Origin: Bacteroidia bacterium
GTDB taxonomy: Bacteria; Bacteroidota; Bacteroidia; CAIKAF01
Direction of reading: 5' to 3'
Assembly (NCBI GenBank): GCA_030427255.1
Contig: JAUHWY010000002.1
Span: forward strand, 186,001 to 250,000
DNA length: 64,000 nucleotides
Of this stretch, positions 7,508 to 17,729 are shown piece after piece (position 1 is the first letter of the stretch; every line of letters begins with the position of its first letter). Below the pieces are notes generated by a model, which did not search any database, was not told where the DNA came from, and saw only the letters and a program-made list of their open reading frames with translations. A program made the position numbers and the translations under genes.

Positions 7508-10500
7508 TTATTCGGTGCCGTTGTTGAGCAAGGTTACGTGTCCGCGCAGGTAATGCGGTTCTCCAATTACATCGCGGTAACTTAGGCGGTAGACATACAC
7601 ATCGCTTTTGCAAGCTTCTCCACCTTGATTAAACATGGTGCCGTCCCAACCTTCATCCATTTTTCTGGATTCAAATACTTTCTGTCCCCACCGAGTGAAT
7701 ATTTCCAAGTGAAAGTCGTCAACCAAACGGCCATAGACTTTAAAGAAGGGGTTTACTTGGTCCCCATTGGGTGTAAAAGCATTGGGGATGTATAGGGTGG
7801 TTTCTCCAAAGAAACGAATTTGTTGTTCTGCTGTGTCCATGCAACCAAATTCATTTACGGCAATCTGTAAAATGGTGTGGTAGCCTGTATCTACCTCAGG
7901 GAAAACGTAACCTCCATTGGGGAAGTCAAAGAAATTTCCATCCCCCATATCGTAATATACATAGGTGGCGTTGGTACTTCCATCCAGCATATCTACATGT
8001 GGTTCAATTACGCTAGCTGCTTGGGGACTTATGGTAAAGGCGGCGGTTGGATTGGGATGCACATTTATGGCTTGGCTCATAAACAGGGTGTCGGCACAGC
8101 CACTAATGCTATTGCTTGCAATCAATTGAACATCGTAACTGCCCGGATTGGGGAAAATATAACTTGGTTCAGCGTCGTTAGATCCTCCCCCATCGCTAAA
8201 GTTCCAAGTATAGGTGTTGGCGCCTGTGGACAGGTTAACAAATACCGGAGCAAAAGGTGCACAACCATTAAATGGCTCCAAACGGAAATCTGCGCTTACG
8301 GCGGGGTTTACCGAAATGGTATCCGTAGCAGTGTCTGTACATCCAAAGCTATTGGTTGCCACCAACTGAATAATAAAATTACCTGCTGTGGTATAGTCAA
8401 CTATGGGCTGATTTAGTTGGCTACTTTGACCGTTGCCAAAGGTCCATTGAAACCCTTGCGCTCCCTGACTGGTATTGTTTATCGCCACCTGAATAGGGAA
8501 GGTGCAGGACTGCGTTAAGGGCAATTGGAAATCAGCCGTGGGGTTGGGGTTTACCCAAACAAAGGCTTGTGCAGTATCCGAGCAGCCATAGACATTACTG
8601 GCTACATGAATGATTTGATAGGAACCGGCTTGGAAGGTATGCTGCGCTGTGGGACCAACCCAAGTATTTCCATTGCCAAAGTCCCATGTGTGGAACTGAG
8701 CTGTGCCTGAAGTCTCCGTGAACTGGACAGAAAGTGGTGCGCAGCCTACCGTGTCCGAAAGGAATAAGGAGGCTTGGGGTGTTGCCAAAACCACTACAGG
8801 CAAACTAAAGGTGTCGGTGCATCCCCCAATGGGGTCGGTTCCAATTAGGCTAACCAAATAACTACCTCCTTGTTGATATACATGGCTTGGACTATTTAAA
8901 TTGGAGCTTTGTCCATCGCCAAAGTCCCAAAGGGTATTGCTGAGGTTTTGGCTGGTATTTACAAATTGAAAAACATCGCCACCGCAGAGCGAGTCTTGCA
9001 CGGTGAAGCTAACCTGAGGCTGTCCTCCTACCGTAACTGTAGCAAATGCAGTGTCAAATGAACAGCCGTTGGTTGCGGCCAAGCTCACTTGGTAGCTGCC
9101 TCCTTGGGTGTATACATGACTAGGTGAGGCGGCATTGCTGGTGTTGCCATCTCCAAAATCCCAGCTATAGCTGGTGGCTCCATTGGTAAAGTTGCTGAAC
9201 TGAACAGGTAATGGGGCGCAGCCGTTCTGAGGGTTTGTGTTGAAAAAGGCTTGTATGGTGTTAGGCAATACTCGAACGCTGTCGGTGTGGGTAGAGGTGC
9301 CGCAAGCATTGCTAACCGTAAGGCTGATGATATAGGTGGTGTCTACTAAGCCGGTGTATACAAAGGTATGGCTGCCCGGGTTGGCTTGGTTGGAGCTTGT
9401 GCCGTCTCCAAAATCCCAAAGGTAGCTTGTGGGACCGCCAATGCTGTTTTGAGAAAACTGAACCGGCAGGGGCGAGCATCCCTGACTTATATTCGTGCCA
9501 AACAAAGCTGTAGGCTGGCTGTAAATCCGTACGCTGTCGGTATAGCTGGCGGTTCCGCAGATATTGGTAGCCGTTAAAGTCACCATAAAGGTGGTGTCGA
9601 TGTTTGGACTTCCGGCATACCAAATGGGACTTGGGTTTTCAATGGCAGAATTCATGCCATTACCAAAACTCCAGTTCCAGCCTGCGGCATAAGCGCTGCT
9701 TTGGTTTATAAATTGCACCTGCAAGGGCGCACATCCATTGTTGGGGTTAGGTGTGAATTGTACTTGGGGAGCAGTAATAATCCGGATTGGGTTTTGAACC
9801 GTGTCGTTGCAACCATTCGCACTTGTAGTTATTAAGGTAACCGTATACAATCCGGGGCTGTTATATACATGCACGGGACTGGCCTGTTGAGAGGTGTTTC
9901 CATCTCCAAAATCCCAGAAGTAGCTCGCCCCACCACTGCTTAAATTGTTGAAGGGAACAAATGCGTTTACGCAGGCTAAGGAGTCGTGTAAATTTGCTGC
10001 TGTTGGCATAGGATGAACGGTGGCCACCAAAGTATCTTGGTTCACGCATCCGGTTTGTGGGTCAGCATATTGATAATAAATGGGATGCGCACCTGTGCCT
10101 GCCGAAAGTGGCTGAAATAGCCCATTGGGACTCACTCCAACACCCGACCAGGTACCTCCGCCCGGATTAGCTCCGGTTAGGGTTGTGTTGGGATCCAAAA
10201 GGCAATAATTTACGTTATTACCCGCATTTACTTGAGGCAGAGGATCCACAATTATTTGAAAAGCTGTGGTATCGCCGGGGCAACCTAGCGTAGTTCCGGT
10301 TACTATATAATTTAGGGTCTGAGCTACTCCACCCGAATTGGTAATGGTTTGATTCAAAAGAGCTCCGGTTCCTGAAGCAGCACCTTGTATGCCCGGGTTA
10401 TTACCTGTGTATTGGTAGGCAATTGCGGCTCCTTGAACATTCGAACTGAAGTTTACGGCAGCTGCTTGACCACTACAAATGGTTTGTGTTTGTGGGTTGG

Positions 10501-13500
10501 CAGCAATTTGTACTACCGGAGCTATTTGAACAGGAACTTGGATGGGAGCTCCTGTGCAACCCCCTGCACTTGGGGTTACCGAATAGCTTAGGTTTTGTGC
10601 CGTGTTGCCTGTGTTTTGTAATACATCGGTAATGCTATCTCCACTGCCTGCCTGAGCACCGGTAATTTGCGGGTTATTGGAAACGGCCCATTGATACTGA
10701 GTATTGTTCACCGTGCTGCTTAGGCCTGAGTTTACGGCCTGACCTGAACAAATTTGTACCGGGTTAGGCAGAGCCGAGGCCACAGGAATGGGTTGTACGG
10801 TTACATTTACCGTTTGACTTTGTCCCGGACAACCCTGATAGGTGGGGGTGATTTGATAGCTAACTTGGGCAGGATTTAGCCCATTGTATTGTAAGTTTTG
10901 GTTGATTTGGTTTCCCGTTCCATTTAGAGCACCGCCTACATTGCCTGGGTTGCTTACTACCCAACTAAATTGCGTTCCCTGAAGATTGCTGCTTAATTGA
11001 ATTTGGGTACTACTGCCTGAGCAAAGTTGGCTTGGACCGGGGTTCACCGTCATTTGAGGTAAAGGAGTGATATTTACCGTACCTGTTATTGCTTGTCCAA
11101 CACAACCTTGAAGGCTGGGTGTAATTTCATAAGTTACTATGCCGGCATTAGGGCCGGGGTTTGTGAGCACTTGAACAATAGAGTCGCCACTGCCTCCAAT
11201 TGCGCCAAAATTTCCACCATTCAGTACCGTCCAATTGTATTGCGTTCCGGGCAAGCTGCCGGTAATAACCAAAAGGGTGGAGTCTTGACTACAAATGGTT
11301 GAAAGGCTTGGATTCACATTTGCCGTAGGTTCAGGCAGGATCGTAATTGTCATGGTATCGGCAGGGCCTGTACAATTTTGAACTGTGGCCTCAACGATGA
11401 TTTGCCCACTTAGACTTCCCGGACCAAAATTAATGGGGGCATTCCAACTTCCTATGGAACCTGTGCCGCTAGCCGCTAATCCTATGGCCGGATTTGAGTT
11501 GGTCCATTGAAAGCTGCCACCAGCCGGATTACTTACAAAATTGGTGGGTGCCAATGCTTGTCCCGAACAGACCGTTTGGTTGGCAAGACCTGAAACCACA
11601 GGTAAAGGACGCACGCTAACCTGAATTTGAATCGGCAGTCCGGGACATCCATTGGCGCTTGGCGTTACTGTATATTGCTGTATTTGAGTACTGTTGCTAT
11701 TGTTAAATAAACTGTCGTTGATGCTGGAACCGGTTCCGTTTTGGCCTCCCTGAATTTGAGGGTTATTCCCGGCAACCCATTGATAGGATGTGCCACTAAC
11801 TTGTCCATTTAATGCCACAGAAAAGGCTTGTCCGGAACAAATGCTTTGGCTTAAGGGATTGGCGGTAACATCGGGGGTGGGATGCACCACAATTTGAGCA
11901 GAATCTATCTGACCCGGGCAGCCCATAAAACTTGCTGTTCCAAATATCCAAACGGTATCTGTAGAAGTGAGACTATTGCTTAGGGTAAAGCTTGCCACGT
12001 TGCCGTTTCCGGAACCCGGAATCCCTCCCAAACCACCAGGCACCAAGGAAGTCCATTGGAAGCTTGCATTTGGCGTACTGCTGCTCCACTGAATGGAGCC
12101 GCTTAGGCTGTCTGCGCAAATGGTCTGTGCTTGAGGACTAACCTGAATAGACGCTGTTGGGTGTACATAAATCCTTACAGTATCTTGACTTCCTGCACAG
12201 CCCAAGCGATCGGCTTGTACGATATAGTCTACCCAGCCTGTGGTTGTTTGGCTGTTGGTAAGGGTTTGTGTAGGAATGGAACCTGTGCCGGAGGCAATAT
12301 GCCCACTAATTCCTGCCGAAGCCTGACTTTGCCAGGTGAAAGTTACATTGTTCAGGCTTGATCCGGGATTAATGGCCTGTGTGGAATTGCCATTACAAAT
12401 GGTATCGTCGCTTGGTAGCTGCAAGTCGGGCAAAGGGTTGACCGTAATTTGATAGTTCGCCGCCGGACCGGTACAGCCGTTGGCCGTAGCACTTACATTA
12501 TAATTCAAAGTGCCTGTGTTTAACCCCACCGTTTGAGGCGCCATTACAGGCAAGCTATCTGTTCCGTTGGCAGGAATGCCGGGTTGTACTTGGTTGTTAC
12601 TTGCCAGAGAAAAAGAAAAACTGCTTCCGGGCACTTGAGAAGTAAAAGGAACCAACTGGGTAGCCTGTCCCGAACACACTGTTTGACTCAAAGGGGTGTT
12701 GGTAACCTGGGGTGTCGGGAAAACGGTTACCGTAAAGGTGTCTGTAGCGCCTACACAGCCTTGTTGACTTGGGCTAACCCAAACGGTATCTACAAAGGGA
12801 GTAGATCCTGCATTTACCGAGCTGGCAAAAGCGGGTAAATTCCCTGTTCCGCTTCCTTGGATACCCGTTTGATTGCTGCTGCTGGTCCACGCATAAACGG
12901 CACCTCCGGGTTGCGAGGCAAAAGGGGCCGGACTAACATTGCTTTGGGCACAGGCAGTTATGTCTGCATAGGGCGTCATTACTGGGGCAAAAAGTACTTG
13001 TGCTGTGGCTTGCACTGCAGGTCCTTGACAGCCTCCTACATCGGGCACAATGGTATAACTTAGCGTAGCGTTGTTGCCACTTAGGTTGGTTACTACTTGC
13101 TGAATGGTGTCTCCATTTCCATTAGAAGCACCACCTACATTTCCGGGATTGCTCACCGTCCAATTGAAATTGGTGCCGGGAACATTTGCCGTGGCTACAA
13201 TCAATACGGTGTCTCCGGAGCAAAGAATTTGTGCACTTGGGTTCACCTGAGCCGTAGGGTAGGGGTTTACCGTAATGGAATACACCAATGGAGTTCCCAC
13301 ACATTGGGCATTGGGGCTTACTGCGCTAACTTGATAGTTTATGGTTTGAACCGTTAGGCCGGTGTTGTTTAAAGTCATGGAAGGCAAATTCCCATTGCCG
13401 CTTACCTGAGCTCCGGTGATATTGCCCGGAGGACCTGAGTTCCATTGAAAGCTTGCACCAGGGGTATTGCTGCTAAACACAACCGCTTGACTAGTTTGGC

Positions 13501-16500
13501 CTGCACAAATGCTTTGGTTGCCGGGGTTGGCCATCACGTCCGGGTTACCCTCTACCTGAACCGTGTAATTTACCGGGGTGCCCGCACAACCATTTACCGT
13601 TGGTGTAATGGTATACGTAACGGTGCCCGGAGTGGTTTGGCTGTTGGTTAACACGTCTGCCGGTAAGTTGCCTGTTCCGTTTGGGGTATTTCCACCAATG
13701 CCTGCAGTTGCCGTGGAAGTCCAATTAAATGTGGTTCCGGGTATGGCAGAACTTGGAGTTACTACCTGCATGGCAGTCCCTGGACAAATGGTTTGACCCG
13801 CAGGTAAAATCACATTTGGTAATGCCTGAACGGTTATGGTGTAGGTTTGGCTTGGACCGGGGCAACCTCCCACTTGTGGCGTTACGGTATACTGCACGAT
13901 TCCATTGGTGAACCCTGTGGTGCTAAGTGTTTGCGCACCCAAGGTGTCTGTTCCGGACGTTAGGCCGGGTGGATTTACACCTGTTTGGCTGCTTAAATTC
14001 CATTGATAGGTGGTGTTTGGAATGTTGCTCTGCCAGGCTTGATCCGTTGTTAAACTTCCTGAGCATACGGTTTGGCTCAGTGGATTGGTGGTTAGCTGCG
14101 GGGTGGGTTGCACTTGAACCAAAAAGGTGTCCGTTAAGCCTGAACATCCATTCAAAAATGGACTTACCATTACGGTGTCTGTTAAAACTCCGGGCCCTGC
14201 ATTGGGTGGTGTGGTCCAACCGGAAATATTGCCTGAGCCACCAACACCAAGACCGGTTTGATTGCTTGTGCTTTGCCATTGAAAGGTCACTCCACCCGGT
14301 TGTGCCGTAAAGCCAATGGCCGGTGCAGCTGTTTGAGCACACAAGCTTTGGTCGGCAACAGGAGTAATTACCGGGGCCGGGTCTACAGTAACCGTAATGG
14401 TAATGGGGTTCCCTGGACAGGTGTTGTTGGTTGGGGTAATGGTGTACTGTACGGTTTGAACCGAAGTACTTAGGTTCTGAATTACCTGAACAATGCTATC
14501 CCCCTGACCCGCTTGCATGCCTGTCAATTGTGGATTGGCTGAAACGGTCCATTGAAAGGTAGTTGCCGGAAACGTGGAGCTTAATTGAACCAAAAGGCTG
14601 TCACCCGAGCAAATCCGAGGAGCCATTGGCAGCGCCTGTATATCCGGTATGGGATGTACCGTAATGCTAGCTTGTTGACTATCTGCTGCGCAAGCACCCG
14701 GTGGATCGTCCGTAGTAAGGGTTAGTTGCAATGGGCCGGTAAACCCGGTGGCAGGAACAAAAACGGTATGGGTGTCGGTAGCTGTCGGAATAAAGGAGCC
14801 AGGCGCTGAGCTTGTCCATAATGCCGAAGAAGCAGCTCCACTAAACCCTCCTTGAAGTACTACAGAGTCTCCCTCGCAAATATCGGCTAGGGGACCCGTA
14901 TTTGCCTGAGCATGCAAGTCTACAGTAATGTCCAAGGTGTCGGTCACCGCAGGACAAGGACCAATGGGGTCGTCGCTGGTAATTACCAATTGTAGGGGAC
15001 CGGTATACCCTAATGGTGGAATAAAGTTGGGACCTAACTGGTTTGGCGAAGGACTAAAGCTGCCCGTTGGCACTGCTGTCCAGCTTCCGGTGGTGGCACT
15101 TCCCCCCGCTACCCCATTTAAAGGAATGGGAGTGTCCATACAGGCATTGAAGTCTGGTCCTGCAGAAATGGTGGCCGGTAAACTTATGACCACCTGCACC
15201 GTATCGCTGTTGGTTCCGCATTCGTTAGTTGCGGCTAAGCTTACCGGATGGGAGCCGGTAGAGTTAAATTGCAATGGGCCCGGATTGGCTTGGTTGCTGG
15301 TTGAAGGACTTGCAGCAGGCATGCTCCAAACAAAAGTTGGTGCGTTTTGCCCATAACAGGCATTCACAGAATCTTGAATGCTGACTACCGCTGTTTGACA
15401 AGCAGGAGTCGGTGGGCTCAAGTCAACAAAAGGGGGCGATTTGGCCAAAAAGGTCTTGGTAACTGTATCTGCCGGGCAGCGGCTGGAGTCCGCCGGAGTT
15501 AAAATGGGATTGTTAATCAACTGTATGGTATACAATCCCGGATTCTGAAAGGTAAACGAAGGACTGGTCGAAAGCGAATCCCCTGAGGCAAAGGTGAAGG
15601 CCCCGGTTTGACCACAACCTGCCGGGTCGCTTTGACTCACCCTCCAAAGGTATTGCTCCGTTCCGCAGGTGGTAGGCGGAGTAATATTGGTGGCCTGCAC
15701 AGTGTAAGGAACACAGCCGATGGTATCGCTCAAATTAAAATCGGCTTGGTTTGCCGGGTTAACGCAAATGGTTTGAATCATGGAATCAGGCCCACAACCG
15801 TTGCCCGCCATTAGTTGTACTTGGTAAATACCCGATTGGCTAAACTGAACATCTAGTTGGGTACTTCCTGTGGTCCAAAGGGAAGCATCGTAACTCTGCC
15901 CCGTAAAGCCAAAGTCATTTCCTGTATTGCCATTAACTACATTCCATCCGGTATTTGGCGTTATGGTCCAAACAATAGGCGAAGTAGAATCACAGCCCGA
16001 TATAGTAACATCAATTCCATATTGGGTTTGATCGAAAAAACTCACCAAAGCATTGGTGCAGACAGAGGTGTCAGATGCTGCAAAGTCTACTTGATTCCAA
16101 CTAGATGCATAAATAGGAGCTACGGAAACGCTCGAACTGCCGCAGGCATTGTCGGCCGTAATGGTGCCTTGAAAGGCATTTTGGTAGGAACCCTGATTGG
16201 TCTGCGCAATTACCGAACAAGAGGTAGAAAGAAAATTATGCGTGTAGCTGCTGGGTGGTGGGTGTTGAAAAATAACCGGCGTTGATCCGTCGTTAAAACT
16301 CAAGGTGTATTGCGTGCCGGGCGTATTGTTGCTGAAGTTGGAAATAGGAAAGGTAATGGAGTCGGGCAAACAGAAAGAACTGGTGCCGGGGTTGGTAAAG
16401 CCAATTGCCGGCGAAGAGCCAACAAACACGTTGTAACTTACCGTGTCAATACATGCTCCGTCCGTCACCGTTACCTGCAACACATAGGTGCCTTGATTGT

Positions 16501-17038
16501 AAAGCTTGGGCTGAGTGGTCCAAGAACCATTAATAACCGTGTTGGGCGAACCGTCGCCCCAATTAATGGTGGTAGTGGCATGGGGGCTGGCGCCGGTGAT
16601 GTTGTTGGACAAAATAATTCCCGCTGAAGGGCTGTTTACGCATCGCGTATGGTAATTTACCCCTTGAAAGGTTACTTGATTTACTCCTCCTCCAATGTTT
16701 ACCGCCGCGTTTGGATTGGTGATGGCCACAACCAGGGTATCTGTGCTGCTTCCTCCCGGGCCATTTACCGTAAGAGAAACTATTGTATTGCTATTGAAAC
16801 TTACGCTGTGTGGCCCTTGACCGGTTGCAGTTCCGGGAGTGCCCGTGCCAAAATTCCAAGTCCAAGCATTGGGCGTTCCACCGGAAGCGTCCGAAAAGCC
16901 TACAGGCGTGCCGGAACAAACGAACAAGGTATCGTTGTGCGTTGACCCGTCGGATTGAATAATGGCCTGACTCCACAGGGGGAAAGCCATCATCCAAGCG
17001 GTAACAAAAGTCAGGTATGTGGGAATGAACCTTGACAT
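7508..17038 (-). CDS. Giant T9SS type B sorted surface protein of PKD and PKD-like repeats
   Basis: At 3176 residues this is by far the largest gene in the window. A signal peptide (about 1-23, ending PLWSQA) is followed by PKD-type domains, then roughly 16 PKD-like repeats of about 95 residues across residues about 800-2250. Each repeat opens with a cysteine motif such as SQTVCSGQ, NQSICAGQ or DDTICNGN and ends with a second cysteine in GCxGxP-like turns, so disulfides within repeats are plausible. Residues about 2330-3080 hold some nine classical PKD domains (WDFGDGNTS, WDFGDGTSS, WTFGNGQSS). The C-terminus is the type B sorting domain (IPNAFTPNGDQVNPFF, FTRWGQKVFES). Such proteins are surface-exposed and often implicated in adhesion or gliding. 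It is monocistronic, and no catalytic domain is visible. Confidence 0.9.
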   Translation of the reverse strand: MSRFIPTYLTFVTAWMMAFPLWSQAIIQSDGSTHNDTLFVCSGTPVGFSDASGGTPNAWTWNFGTGTPGTATGQGPHSVSFNSNTIVSLTVNGPGGSSTDTLVVAITNPNAAVNIGGGVNQVTFQGVNYHTRCVNSPSAGIILSNNITGASPHATTTINWGDGSPNTVINGSWTTQPKLYNQGTYVLQVTVTDGACIDTVSYNVFVGSSPAIGFTNPGTSSFCLPDSITFPISNFSNNTPGTQYTLSFNDGSTPVIFQHPPPSSYTHNFLSTSCSVIAQTNQGSYQNAFQGTITADNACGSSSVSVAPIYASSWNQVDFAASDTSVCTNALVSFFDQTQYGIDVTISGCDSTSPIVWTITPNTGWNVVNGNTGNDFGFTGQSYDASLWTTGSTQLDVQFSQSGIYQVQLMAGNGCGPDSMIQTICVNPANQADFNLSDTIGCVPYTVQATNITPPTTCGTEQYLWRVSQSDPAGCGQTGAFTFASGDSLSTSPSFTFQNPGLYTIQLINNPILTPADSSRCPADTVTKTFLAKSPPFVDLSPPTPACQTAVVSIQDSVNACYGQNAPTFVWSMPAASPSTSNQANPGPLQFNSTGSHPVSLAATNECGTNSDTVQVVISLPATISAGPDFNACMDTPIPLNGVAGGSATTGSWTAVPTGSFSPSPNQLGPNFIPPLGYTGPLQLVITSDDPIGPCPAVTDTLDITVDLHAQANTGPLADICEGDSVVLQGGFSGAASSALWTSSAPGSFIPTATDTHTVFVPATGFTGPLQLTLTTDDPPGACAADSQQASITVHPIPDIQALPMAPRICSGDSLLVQLSSTFPATTFQWTVSANPQLTGMQAGQGDSIVQVIQNLSTSVQTVQYTITPTNNTCPGNPITITVTVDPAPVITPVADQSLCAQTAAPAIGFTAQPGGVTFQWQSTSNQTGLGVGGSGNISGWTTPPNAGPGVLTDTVMVSPFLNGCSGLTDTFLVQVQPTPQLTTNPLSQTVCSGSLTTDQAWQSNIPNTTYQWNLSSQTGVNPPGLTSGTDTLGAQTLSTTGFTNGIVQYTVTPQVGGCPGPSQTYTITVQALPNVILPAGQTICPGTAMQVVTPSSAIPGTTFNWTSTATAGIGGNTPNGTGNLPADVLTNSQTTPGTVTYTITPTVNGCAGTPVNYTVQVEGNPDVMANPGNQSICAGQTSQAVVFSSNTPGASFQWNSGPPGNITGAQVSGNGNLPSMTLNNTGLTVQTINYQVSAVSPNAQCVGTPLVYSITVNPYPTAQVNPSAQILCSGDTVLIVATANVPGTNFNWTVSNPGNVGGASNGNGDTIQQVVTNLSGNNATLSYTIVPDVGGCQGPAVQATAQVLFAPVMTPYADITACAQSNVSPAPFASQPGGAVYAWTSSSNQTGIQGSGTGNLPAFASSVNAGSTPFVDTVWVSPSQQGCVGATDTFTVTVFPTPQVTNTPLSQTVCSGQATQLVPFTSQVPGSSFSFSLASNNQVQPGIPANGTDSLPVMAPQTVGLNTGTLNYNVSATANGCTGPAANYQITVNPLPDLQLPSDDTICNGNSTQAINPGSSLNNVTFTWQSQASAGISGHIASGTGSIPTQTLTNSQTTTGWVDYIVQADRLGCAGSQDTVRIYVHPTASIQVSPQAQTICADSLSGSIQWSSSTPNASFQWTSLVPGGLGGIPGSGNGNVASFTLSNSLTSTDTVWIFGTASFMGCPGQIDSAQIVVHPTPDVTANPLSQSICSGQAFSVALNGQVSGTSYQWVAGNNPQIQGGQNGTGSSINDSLFNNSNSTQIQQYTVTPSANGCPGLPIQIQVSVRPLPVVSGLANQTVCSGQALAPTNFVSNPAGGSFQWTNSNPAIGLAASGTGSIGSWNAPINFGPGSLSGQIIVEATVQNCTGPADTMTITILPEPTANVNPSLSTICSQDSTLLVITGSLPGTQYNWTVLNGGNFGAIGGSGDSIVQVLTNPGPNAGIVTYEITPSLQGCVGQAITGTVNITPLPQMTVNPGPSQLCSGSSTQIQLSSNLQGTQFSWVVSNPGNVGGALNGTGNQINQNLQYNGLNPAQVSYQITPTYQGCPGQSQTVNVTVQPIPVASALPNPVQICSGQAVNSGLSSTVNNTQYQWAVSNNPQITGAQAGSGDSITDVLQNTGNTAQNLSYSVTPSAGGCTGAPIQVPVQIAPVVQIAANPQTQTICSGQAAAVNFSSNVQGAAIAYQYTGNNPGIQGAASGTGALLNQTITNSGGVAQTLNYIVTGTTLGCPGDTTAFQIIVDPLPQVNAGNNVNYCLLDPNTTLTGANPGGGTWSGVGVSPNGLFQPLSAGTGAHPIYYQYADPQTGCVNQDTLVATVHPMPTAANLHDSLACVNAFVPFNNLSSGGASYFWDFGDGNTSQQASPVHVYNSPGLYTVTLITTSANGCNDTVQNPIRIITAPQVQFTPNPNNGCAPLQVQFINQSSAYAAGWNWSFGNGMNSAIENPSPIWYAGSPNIDTTFMVTLTATNICGTASYTDSVRIYSQPTALFGTNISQGCSPLPVQFSQNSIGGPTSYLWDFGDGTSSNQANPGSHTFVYTGLVDTTYIISLTVSNACGTSTHTDSVRVLPNTIQAFFNTNPQNGCAPLPVQFSNFTNGATSYSWDFGDGNTSNAASPSHVYTQGGSYQVSLAATNGCSFDTAFATVTVGGQPQVSFTVQDSLCGGDVFQFVNTSQNLSNTLWDFGDGQSSNLNSPSHVYQQGGSYLVSLIGTDPIGGCTDTFSLPVVVLATPQASLFLSDTVGCAPLSVQFTETSGTAQFHTWDFGNGNTWVGPTAQHTFQAGSYQIIHVASNVYGCSDTAQAFVWVNPNPTADFQLPLTQSCTFPIQVAINNTSQGAQGFQWTFGNGQSSQLNQPIVDYTTAGNFIIQLVATNSFGCTDTATDTISVNPAVSADFRLEPFNGCAPFAPVFVNLSTGANTYTWNFSDGGGSNDAEPSYIFPNPGSYDVQLIASNSISGCADTLFMSQAINVHPNPTAAFTISPQAASVIEPHVDMLDGSTNATYVYYDMGDGNFFDFPNGGYVFPEVDTGYHTILQIAVNEFGCMDTAEQQIRFFGETTLYIPNAFTPNGDQVNPFFKVYGRLVDDFHLEIFTRWGQKVFESRKMDEGWDGTMFNQGGEACKSDVYVYRLSYRDVIGEPHYLRGHVTLLNNGTE

Positions 17039-17729
17039 GTTTTGGCGGTTGTGCTTCTTGATTCGAATACTAAGTTAAACACTTCATTTAATAAATGGAA
17101 ATAGCATTTCAATCGATTCCGGTGTTTGAAGGGACTATTTGAATACTAGTTGAAACTATTAAGAACAAGGCTTTGTTGAAAACCCTGTAAATAGCTGTAT
17201 TAAAAAGTCTTAATCCTTTGAGTTCAACTGAGGGTGAAGGAAAAAAAAGAATATTATTTTTTCCCCAAAGCGAAAGAATTCCGGCTAAAAAGGGTGAAAT
17301 ACTCAATAGGAGCATTCTTTTACTCATGGCCGCACCCGGAAATCCGGGTCGGGCTGTCGGCTTTACTCCTCGCCCCAAAACAGGTCGCCCATAGGCCAAG
17401 GAGGGGCTTGCTGCGCTCCGCCCTCCTAGGCCTTGGCCGTCACTGCTTTGGGGCTGTGGGGTACCGCCTCCATCCCTTGCGGTGCGCTCCGTAGCGCATG
17501 TATCGATATGCCGGAACCTAGAAAATTTCAAGGTATTTCTTACCTGATTTCGCTGCAAAGATACAAAGCGCCCGCGGGCAATCCGATAGCCAACCGAAGG
17601 TAGAAAGCCATTTGGCCTTGGAGGGCAGCGGCTCCGCCTCAAGCGGAGACCCTGTACCGACTTAGGCCAAAGGCTTGAACCAAGGTTGCTAAAGGGGCGC
17701 ACGCGAATTGGCGCCCAAAACTTTTCTAG
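17039..17729. other. Long intergenic region upstream of the giant gene
   Basis: No credible gene lies in these 691 bases. A long open frame on the minus strand (17109-17702) has no family resemblance, and it crosses the structured element at 17344-17481. Bases 17040-17330 are AT-rich and may hold the promoter and leader of the giant gene, but I see no clear TAnnTTTG box there. Confidence 0.6.
17344..17481 (+). repeat. Structured intergenic element B
   Basis: This is the clearest member of the element family. The 5' half is GGGCTGTCGGCTTTACTCCTC, with TACTCC at 17364-17369; the 3' half is GGGGTACCGCCTCCATCCCT, with GGGGTA at 17458-17463. Next inside, CCCCAAAACAG pairs with CTGCTTTGGGG. A hairpin arm GGCCAAGGAGGG / CCCTCCTAGGCC carries the loop GCTTGCTGCGCTCCG, which is identical to the loop of element G. 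It lies 3' of the carbonic anhydrase gene. Confidence 0.8.

Noticed and set aside
8000-16500. Regular repeats that might be read as a CRISPR array or satellite
   Set aside because: They are in-frame protein repeats (PKD and PKD-like) with variable length and no short identical repeat-spacer pattern.
17109-17702. A 197-codon open frame on the minus strand upstream of the giant gene
   Set aside because: No family resemblance, biased Arg/Pro/Gly composition, and it runs through structured element B. It looks like chance in GC-rich repeat DNA.
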